The notes beneath the pieces were generated by a model. That model was given only the letters and a program-made list of their open reading frames with translations. It made no database searches and was not told the origin of the DNA. From Apostichopus japonicus (lineage: Eukaryota; Echinodermata; Holothuroidea; Aspidochirotida; Stichopodidae), in contig NC_092581.1 in assembly GCF_037975245.1 (NCBI RefSeq), positions 19,864,303 to 19,928,302 of the forward strand: a DNA stretch of 64,000 nucleotides, written 5' to 3'. The position numbers and the translations under genes are program-made. Shown in pieces: positions 56,246 to 64,000 of the stretch (position 1 is its first letter; every line of letters begins with the position of its first letter).

Positions 56246-57998
56246 AGTAGATGTGGTGCAGGGAAGTGTACTGTCATGTTGTATAATTTTACGAACAAAA
56301 AGGCATCGCTGCTCAAAGTTGAAAGAGGGCCACTGAGCCTGGAAAATAGGGTCCTTGTGGGGTGACGGCTATTGGGTGAGATTGTGTTGGAAGCTAGGAG
56401 GGCCTTGAAGATCTAAGTACTAAATCAGTCACCCAGTCAGTTCACAATCTCATGCGTTACGTCACCACACCGATTTAACAGGTTTAATTTTCCACTCGTT
56501 GCTCCTATGTCAGCTGGTCTTGCATCACGTCATCAGGAATATGTGATGAAATACATTTAAAGGTAGTGAAAACTCGCGCACAAAGAAACGTCTGATGCCG
56601 GCAATCTGACCTAGTTTCGAATGAGGTGTAACAGAAGTGTTTGACACCACCATCGATCCCAGAAAAAACACACAGCTTGCTACCGTCGGTAATTAGACAC
56701 TAGTGTACAGTCAATACATGCAGCTACGGCCAATACCATTAACACAGTGTACATAGCAGCGATGGACATCTCAGGTCTAGATAAAAGATAACAAGGTATC
56801 ACGTTTCATTACTGTCTGTATTTTGTAGCGACAAAGAAAAAACTTCACTTACAAGCAACGGAAGGTTAACTTGTTTTCAGAGGGAGGCACGCGGTTTGGG
56901 GCGAGTCTTTAATGCCTTTAAACGAAAAAACAAAAATGCGTGACTTGTGTGTGATTGTGAGTAAACCCCATGTACCAGTTCAACAGGGGACCAAACATTT
57001 AAAGTACATTACAGTGCAATTCATTATACAACGCATCATTATTATCTACTTTGGGGTGTGTGGTGGTAAGGAAGGGGGGGGGGGAAGGAGCATTTATTAC
57101 AGCTTTTTACTTTGAACTTTCCCTTGGTGTAAGTGTGGAGCCCTTTAAACATAAACCCGGCTATGGCGAACTTCGTTCTTCCGCCCACCATGGAAATGAA
57201 GGTCATCATTTCGACCCCACTATGTAACTGGTCCCCACTTGACCCCAGTTGACCCAACTATGTGACTCATCTTGATTTGGTTGAAAATGGAAGAAAACGG
57301 CAATCGCTACATGATATAACTGCTTACGATATGCTTGTCACGTAGTAACACGACAGCTGTGAGGTATCGTATTAGTTACTTGTTATGGCCACATGGCGAC
57401 AAATTTACTTCAAAATACCGATTAAAATAATCGTTAGAAGGAATGAAAATCTAACGAATATTTCTAAATTGAATGCTCTTGGCTTCCCCCCCCCCCCCTT
57501 TATATATGTTTTACTAAACATACAATGGATTACCTCCGAGCACCCATAAATAATATACTTAATAACAAAAACCTTAATATTATTAGTATTAAATGAATAT
57601 GTAGGTCAGTTTTCGATGAGAGCAAGTTTGCGGTATCAATCACGAACTACGATAAGATCTTTTTAAAGTCCAATACGTAAACTCATCATTGGCAGGATCA
57701 GAAGCTAACCGTCATGATTGGGTTATAGGTGATAGGGATAACTACCATGATCAAATATAAAACAGCTGTGAGAACTATTATGTCATTAGTTAGATATATA
57801 AATATATATATGTTGTAATGTTCCTTCGCACACAAGCCTGCATATTGTATAATTGACATATCCTTCAATTTTCTTTTATTGTTCCCTGTATTAACGACAA
57901 GCATTTTTTTCTGTAATGGATATTTCACATATACTGAATTTAAAATATTGAACAGATGAAAGAAACTCCGTGTCGTTACTGTATATATCCATACTGTA
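56246..57998. other. Non-coding stretch
   Basis: G-run near 57074-57085 and C-run near 57486-57499. No gene recognised. Frames at 56912-57257 on both strands lack recognisable domains. Confidence 0.5.
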
Positions 57999-58050
57999 TA
58001 TGATCCATAGTTATATATATATATATATATATATATAACTATGGATCATA
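57999..58050. repeat. Perfect palindrome centred on (TA)n
   Basis: Arms TATGATCCATAGTTA and TAACTATGGATCATA flank an alternating TA centre, so the whole 52 bases is self-complementary and can form a cruciform or hairpin. Confidence 0.93.
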
Positions 58051-58090
58051 CCTTAGGTCGACAGTTACATTGACTTACACACTAAATTCA

Positions 58091-58140
58091 ATCTAACCCT
58101 AACCCTTTTTTCTAACCCTAACCCTGAACCGACCCTAACC
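58091..58140. repeat. Degenerate telomere-like CCCTAA units
   Basis: Six CTAACC-type units lie in 50 bases, interrupted by a T-run and by CCTGAACCGA. They match the C-rich strand of the animal TTAGGG telomere repeat. The array is short and interstitial. Confidence 0.7.
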
Positions 58141-58152
58141 AAAACTTTTAAA

Positions 58153-58155
<3 letters not shown>

Positions 58156-58190
<35 letters not shown>
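58156..58190. repeat. (TA)n microsatellite
   Basis: Lies on the 3' side of the minus-strand tRNA-derived repeat and probably represents its tail. Confidence 0.93.
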
Positions 58191-58193
<3 letters not shown>

Positions 58194-58194
58194 G

Positions 58195-58372
58195 AAAATC
58201 GTAATGAGTTGGAAAATCAAGAACAGTGCAAAAACTTTCAGCCTCCACCGGGATTCGAACCACGGGCCTTCCGCTCTGTACGCGGACACCCTAACCACTA
58301 GGCTATGGACGCTGATTGTATGTCCAGAGGTTCGAAACCGGTAATGAAGGTCGTAATTCCACTGTAGGCGTA
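58195..58372 (-). repeat. tRNA-derived dispersed repeat (SINE-like), copy 2
   Basis: The tRNA-like part is 58312 down to 58241 on the minus strand. The A-box is TAGCCTAGTGG, the anticodon stem TCCGC/GCGGA pairs perfectly, the anticodon position is ACA, and the B-box is GGTTCGAATCC. One extra base disrupts the T-stem. The 5' extension (58313-58372) matches copy 1. The 3' tail reads GCACTGTTCTTGATTTTCCA and then CTCATTACGATTTTCATT before (TA)n. A second (TA)n tract begins at 58371. The minus-strand frame across it is a by-product. Confidence 0.82.
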
Positions 58373-59379
58373 TATATATATATATATATATATAACATTT
58401 ACCGACAGGTATCCTGAACCCCCCTCCCCAACTTTTCCCCAGTTAATCAAGTTGTTAAACCACGTTGCAAAATGCTATTTAGGATGTGGTTTTGGGCTAA
58501 AGATGCAGAAATTTCCATGAAAATTTGCTTAAATAATTTCAAATCAGCTATCCGAAACTTTCTTTGAATATGTGGCCAAGAACATTTACGTAGCTCGTAA
58601 TTTATTTATTTTTATCATTTGATGAAATTTATATATTTCTCAGTTGTATTCAGTGTTTGTGACACCTGATGATCTTCCGGAAGAATATATTGATTAATTT
58701 TCGTACTTTTGTAACAAAAACCTACGCTTATAATATTTGAAATATAATATTTTTTATAATATTTGAAAATTATCATGCACGATTTCAGACCGGAAGGTCT
58801 ACAATATACGACAGATTATTAACTACATTCTTTTAGGCGTTTCGAACTTTTCGTCAACTTTGCACTTCTTTAAGCAGGATTGTGTTATTAAATAACATAT
58901 TCCTGCTTTAAGTAACATGTGACAACCGCTCTTACACGTAGGACTGCACGCAATAATGGCTAACGGTGCATTTTTTTTTGAGTAAGCCGTATCGGAGGAA
59001 GATTTGTTTAGCCTTAAGTTATATCCAGCAATATGTTTTAAAATTTTCATTTAGTGTCATAATAATCTCCAGATTCCAGTCATGTGTAATAAGATCTCGC
59101 AAGCCAAACGATTTCAAGTGACATGTCTTTACACAGGCGTAGTTTAAGATACAAAGCTATGAATATTCATATAGGTAAATGAACGTGTACGACACCTTGT
59201 TGAAGATTAAAAAAATCCTCACCAAAACAATTGACCAACAAGGTGGGAAATCGTCGATAGTTTTGTGGTATTGGTAACATGGTTCTGGTGTTGCATGGTA
59301 ATAATGGTTATGATGATCATACTAGTGATGGTCGTGGTCGTAGAACTACGATGGAAGTACTGGTGATGGAAACAGTAAC
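58373..59379. other. AT-rich non-coding stretch
   Basis: Starts with a (TA)n tract to 58394, then a C-rich run. Repeated ATAATATTTGAAA words occur near 58730-58770. No gene recognised. Confidence 0.5.
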
Positions 59380-59806
59380 GAAGGTGATGATTGTGGTGGC
59401 AGCGGTCAGTACAGTGACGGTGAAGGTGATAGTGGTGGTGGTTGCAGCGGTGGGTACAGTGACGGTCATAGTGGGGGTAGTGGTGGCAGCGGTCAGTACA
59501 GTGACGGTGATAGTGGTGGTGGTGGCAGCGTTCAGTACAGTGACGGTGAAGGTTATAATGGTGGTGGCGGTAGCGGTCAGTACAGTGACGGTGAAGGTGA
59601 TAGTGGTAGTGGTTGCAGCGGTGGGTACAGTGACGGTCATAGTGGGGGTAGTGGTGGCAGCGGTCGGTACAGTGTCGGTGAAGGTGATAGTGGCGGTATA
59701 CGGTCAGTACAGTGACGGTGAAGGTGATAGTGGTAGTGGTTTCAGCGGTGGGTACAGTGACGGTCATAGTGGGGGTGGTAGCGGTCAGTACAGTGACGGT
59801 GAAGGT
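59380..59806. repeat. GC-richer minisatellite with 3n-length units; open frames on both strands
   Basis: Alternating units of about 45 and 42 bp share TACAGTGACGGT and end in GGTGGTTGCAGCGGTGGG or GGTAGTGGTGGCAGCGGT. Unit lengths are mostly multiples of three and lack stops, so several frames stay open. One (59344-59712) reads Gly/Ser/Asp-rich as GQYSDGEGDSGGGCSGGYSD-type repeats but has no ATG. An ATG-started plus-strand frame (59279-59842) reads Val-rich and then switches into the Gly-rich register late in the array where a unit length changes. Minus-strand frames are Thr/Val- or His/Cys-rich. I treat it as a minisatellite. An exon of a repetitive secreted protein is a less likely alternative. 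Confidence 0.85.
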
Positions 59807-61181
59807 GTTATGTTTGATTTGTGTTCTCAATATGTTTTGTGATATAGTACACGAATGCCTGGGCGTTTCTTTAGGATAACAAATTAAGTTACTGACGTCA
59901 TTTCAGCTGTTAACGCCTAATACGTCATACTAGAGATTTACTTTCGGACATTCCGAAGACTCTACTTTAAGAGTCACAGTTTTGGGCGTTACATAAAACA
60001 TTGGCAGGGGAACTAGGAATTTAACCCATACGGTATACCATCTATATATCTTATTTACATTGGATTCGCGGGCGGGGGCATTCTTTACTTTTTACCGATT
60101 TTTTCTTGTACACAACTATTTCGTATCTACCTAAATCTTTCTCCAGAGGCCGCCGTCTCTTCAGAGAGATCCTGGAACAACAACGGTAACTTAACAACTT
60201 CCTGTCGAAAACTGTGAGAATGAAATAGTAGATACGTGTGAGTTTATATTGGTTGTTGGTTTCGCAAAAACTTTTAGAATCCCTTAGCACCCCCCAAACC
60301 TCGCCTTTCGCCCTAGGTACAAGTACCCCGAGTTTTTTTCTGTGTTGACTGAAATCATTACAGGTAATCTGTAAGTTTCATCAAATGTATGTACATACAA
60401 ATTGAATCAAGTGACAAAAGTAGCCAAATATATATGTATTAAAACATGAAGAACATAAATGAATTCCTCCAATAACCAAAATATATCCCCCGTGGCATTA
60501 GAGATGATATTTATTTTGAAAACTCGACAAATATTACTGCAGCGACAAAAAAACCAACCTTGACCGCAAAGTTTCGTCTTCTGATTTCCTTCAATAGATT
60601 ATTAGAGTAATGATTATGGGTTTTGTTTTACGAGCGTCGCAACTTGTTTTTTTGTTTTAAAAATCATACTGTCCTTTTAATTGAAAAGCAACACGTGAAC
60701 AATGCTTAAAATGTTAGAAATGATGTATTGAAATTTATTAGATAGATTTAGTTATCAGTTGTAAGTATGAAAGCGAACTTTTAGTGATACAGCTTGCGTT
60801 CAGGTGCTCAGTGACAAAGTTTCATGGCTGTTTTATCACCTCTTTATCTGTGGTAGCGCAACACGTTATCGCCATCAACCACCCTATATGTTCACCAATG
60901 ATAAAAGATACGTTTGACCTAGCTATGATACATTGGTCCATGAATTGATATAAATATACTTACATGAGAGAGGGTTTTAAATTATCATGTTCTTTGACGT
61001 AAGTACCATGTAGATGTATATCGGTCAGTCGGTCTTGTTTGGACAAGATAAGGATTAGCGTGGGCGAGCTAGACAGACACCTTCTAAATCACCGATCATA
61101 CATCAAAATAGAGAATTTACCTCCGTCAATTTGAAGTACAACTATACCTTATACCTTAACCTCTACAGCAATAGCCTTAAC
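59807..61181. other. AT-rich non-coding stretch
   Basis: No gene recognised. CAGGGGAACTAGGAATTT at about 60006-60023 resembles a hAT end, but no partner was found. Confidence 0.5.
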
Positions 61182-61210
61182 TATAAATATATACATATAT
61201 ATTTACATAT

Positions 61211-61282
<72 letters not shown>

Positions 61283-61320
61283 ATATGTGTGTAAATATAT
61301 ATATATATATATATATATAT
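61182..61320. repeat. Compound (TA)n microsatellite
   Basis: TA tracts broken by ACATATATATTTACATA, TAAATA, TTTATA and GTGTGTAAATA interruptions. Confidence 0.95.
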
Positions 61321-61964
61321 TAAAGCAAGCTGCCCAAATGAAGAATATCCCTCGACGAATAAATCACGTGGTTACATGTTCTAGAACTATATATCAACAC
61401 CAAAAATGTCAGCATAAATTTTCAATTTTACTCACAACATTTTTCGGGCACTGAACCGTATGTGAAAAATGACTAAATTATGTTCTTTATTTCTTTTATT
61501 TCTGATTAATATTAAGAATGATCGATTTTGTTCATGTCAGAATCCTCAGCCATAATACCACATCTATCTAAGAAAGGTCTCACTTCAACGTGATTATTAC
61601 ATACACTGACGCCCTTTTGTGATTTAGAGTGGCCGTGGCTTCGAGGCATATTCTCGATTCAGACTAGTCTTAGGGCTGGTTGAATGTTGGTTATATAAAA
61701 CCTCACATCAAAATAGCGGTTACTGTTGAAACTATATAGATTTTTGTCACAAACTCGGGACTAAATTTAGACATATATCTGGTAGCTATCTAGCAAATCC
61801 ATGACATCATAACAACTGCGGATACTCGACAAAATATTTCTCATATTTTTCTTCATTATTTTGATTTTATTCATCCAAGGTAGACGAAATCTCGAAGGAT
61901 TTCTCCATTTCTTTCATGCCTGGAGTAATTATTGAGTGCCGTATTGAACAGAATGGTTTCGTGC
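61321..61964. other. AT-rich non-coding stretch
   Basis: Nothing recognised. Confidence 0.5.
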
Positions 61965-62115
61965 AAAGCAATGTAACCAAATGGTTAACATATAGACCCG
62001 TGTTTGAATATATCTGTCCATCTGTCCATATATCTATATATTACCGGTGGATGCTGGAGGTATTTTCACTGTTCTGGATTTTCCAATTAACTCATTACCA
62101 TTTCAAATATACATG
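61965..62115 (+). repeat. Decayed third copy of the tRNA-derived repeat
   Basis: The plus-strand end, GGTGGATGCTGGAGG, then CACTGTTCTGGATTTTCCA and CTCATTACCATTTCA, matches the 3' half of copy 2 read from the minus strand. The A- and B-box areas (AAATGGTTAACA, GTGTTTGAAT) are only faintly recognisable. Confidence 0.55.
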
Positions 62116-62968
62116 TATCGATGATATAGAATGAATGGATGTGTAACATCTATATGTACCAGGGTCGTGGAAGTACCAGGGTTAATATTTCGATGCTAGA
62201 ACGAAGGAAAGAATGCCCTGTTTATATAAACCGCATAGTTATTTACCAGGTGACAAGGTTCTTTGGTTTCTCGTAGTTTCTTTACTTAAGGAATGCCAGC
62301 ATGCAATGGAAACCTGAACGGCATTGACTGTTGATTGATGGCTGTATCACCGTGTTTGACTCTTGTGTATAACGATTACACTGTGTGTACTCAAAACATA
62401 TACAATGATGTTTCCGTGTGTTATAACTTTATCGTCAAGTCTAGGACACGAGTGAGTAGAAATTACAGTTGCTTGTCACGGTGTTATTTTTGTCCACTCC
62501 GAGAATCCATGACAAAAGAAAGGAAATATTATACGGTATTGCTTGGGAACTTAAAGATCAGAAAAATTCTACATACGATATTGTCCCGGTTCCGCGGGGC
62601 GTATTAAAAGGTTTTTAGAAACCTCGCACATTTTGCAGAAAATTTGCTCGCAGGCTGGCCGCATTTTTGTTTCGCGGGACGCACTTTCTCCATATGTGAT
62701 GTTGGACGTATGACAAGTACTTTGCTTATTGAAAGTGTTATAACACATGTTACAGCATTCACCAATATTACAGGAAAAATCTGATATAGACCCCCCCCCC
62801 CCATGGGTCAATGTAGATATCGTACGAAAAGGAGATTTTAAAGTGAATAAGTTGTGGGATTCAATGTTGATTACAAGGTACTATAAAAGCAACACTGCAT
62901 GTTACATTTCAATATTTAGTTATTAAGGAAAAATCCTTTTCTACGTATAAAAAGATAGTCAGTTAGAA
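62116..62968. other. Non-coding stretch
   Basis: A poly-C run lies at 62791-62802. GC-richer sequence near 62583-62690 shows no recognisable coding or RNA feature. Confidence 0.5.
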
Positions 62969-63162
62969 CAGTCTTTCTTAACCTCTTCCCCTATACTCGC
63001 ACCCCTTTGCACCCCTTTGCACCCCTTTTAACCTGCAACTATGGATGAACCGCTATTCTACTAACTCGTACATTAAGTGATTATATAGTATCGCACCCCT
63101 TAGGTCATGCCTCGAACCCCAGGGGACGGGGGGGGGTTGACACGCCTGGTTAAGGAAATTTG
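62969..63162. mobile_element. Possible decayed hAT-like MITE
   Basis: CAGTCTTTCTTAACC (62969) and GGTTAAGGAAATTTG (ending 63162) are inverted repeats at 11 of 15 positions, with C-rich and G-rich blocks just inside, the pattern of CAGNNNTTCTTAACC-type hAT ends. The flanking octamers do not match convincingly. A small tandem CACCCCTTTG repeat lies inside (62999-63028). Confidence 0.35.
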
Positions 63163-64000
63163 AGGTAATGGGACTTGGATTACCACGTTAACACAACTTA
63201 CAGTTTGTCAGAAAGAATTTATATGAAAGTAAACTACTTATATACGCATAGAGAACATGAATAATTCCCAATAACAAATTCACATGTTATAGTCAAGGAC
63301 CTATCATTTCATGGATAATATTTGATGGTATCATGCTGTTGTAATAAGAAGTTGTGTCTTAGACTGTACCTATGATATAACTACCAAAAACATGCATGCC
63401 TTTTATATTCACCAGTATTTGACAATATTGTGCTAAGGCAGTAATGAATTGCTTGGGCACTTATTATTTTGTTGTTGTTGACATATATGTTCTCTTGTTA
63501 GGAAGCAGTAACTTGCAATCAGTGTGATTAGCATATGTCAAACAATGAATAAATATGAACGGTTCTCTATTCTGAGGTCATGGTCACATGTAATGCTATA
63601 TCTTAATGGTAAATATTTCAGACTGCAACAAAATTAGAAATGTATCCAAAACTGATACAGAACAAAGTTGTTCGAGGATTGAGGTATTACCTACCTATAG
63701 GGATACATCGAAACTAGGCTCTCATCGCATATTTGCTTAAGAATAAGGCAACATTTGGATAAGCATAAGTAATTTGAGTCAGGTAGATAGTAGGTTAAAC
63801 CATATATTGTTGTAGCCCACCCACTCCAACCCCACCATCTCCCAACGCACACACATTTAGCTTTGCGAAAGACATTAACCAATCGTGAGTTTGAAAATTA
63901 CTTGTTATCACCTTGTTACCTCTCATAGTCGTCTGCAATCAGTAGTAGGAGTTATCAGTTACCTTGAAGATATATTCTTTGACCGACATATTGTTTATCT
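63163..64000. other. AT-rich non-coding stretch
   Basis: No gene recognised to the window end. Confidence 0.5.

Noticed and set aside
58065-58298. Minus-strand frame with EGPWFESRWRLKVF as a possible protein.
   Set aside because: It is the translation of the tRNA-derived repeat, its tail, the TA tract and the CCCTAA units.
59219-59830. Minus-strand frame of 203 codons, the longest after the receptor exon.
   Set aside because: His/Cys/Thr low-complexity translation of the minisatellite, with other frames equally open.
60006-60320. hAT-like left end CAGGGGAACTAGGAATTT.
   Set aside because: No matching right end or target duplication was found downstream.

Overview
This window reads as nuclear DNA of an animal, most likely a marine invertebrate deuterostome such as an echinoderm (sea cucumber or sea urchin type). 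The reasons are a family A peptide-type receptor exon that ends in a consensus animal splice donor, strongly AT-rich non-coding DNA, many long (TA)n tracts and poly-G/poly-C runs, hAT-type elements with 8-bp target duplications, and dispersed tRNA-derived repeats. There are no bacterial-style operons, ribosome binding sites or CRISPR arrays. The species assignment is inference and cannot be settled from this window.

Gene content is very low. The only confident coding sequence is at 9477-10279 (+). It encodes the N-terminus through transmembrane helix 6 of a rhodopsin-class, bombesin-receptor-like GPCR and stops at a strong GTGAGT donor in phase 2. A plausible TATA/CCAAT promoter lies about 1.3 kb upstream (8086-8220). 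The exon carrying helix 7 (NPxxY) was not found by eye. A candidate terminal exon at 35920-36128 (+) has an acceptor, a 3' stop and an AATAAA about 200 bases later. It could be the C-terminal tail of this receptor or part of another gene, but its phase requires at least one unseen intermediate exon. If it does belong to the receptor, 10.3-35.9 kb is intronic.

The rest is repeat-rich. hAT-like elements: 26000-27171 (with a second element nested at 26145-26987), 34171-34573, 48678-48852 and 53697-54275, plus weaker termini near 10.95, 39.03 and 63.0 kb. tRNA-derived repeats: 6915-7063, 58195-58372 and a decayed copy near 62.0 kb, and a three-copy tandem array of a different tRNA-like unit at 47291-47715. 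A palindromic MITE-like repeat is present at 14813-14969 and 51325-51484. Minisatellites: 3827-4150 (about 51 bp), 31065-32150 (about 38-bp monomers in a 113-bp higher-order unit), 37290-37806 (about 20 bp), 55905-56245 (about 50 bp) and 59380-59806 (units of about 42-45 bp that keep all repeat frames open). Around 58.0-58.4 kb a palindrome, telomere-like CCCTAA units, (TA)n tracts and a tRNA-derived repeat sit side by side.

I found no convincing novel multi-gene system. The most useful points for follow-up are the split receptor gene and its missing helix-7 exon, the nested hAT insertions with visible target duplications, the higher-order minisatellite, and the tRNA-derived repeat family with an ACA anticodon position.
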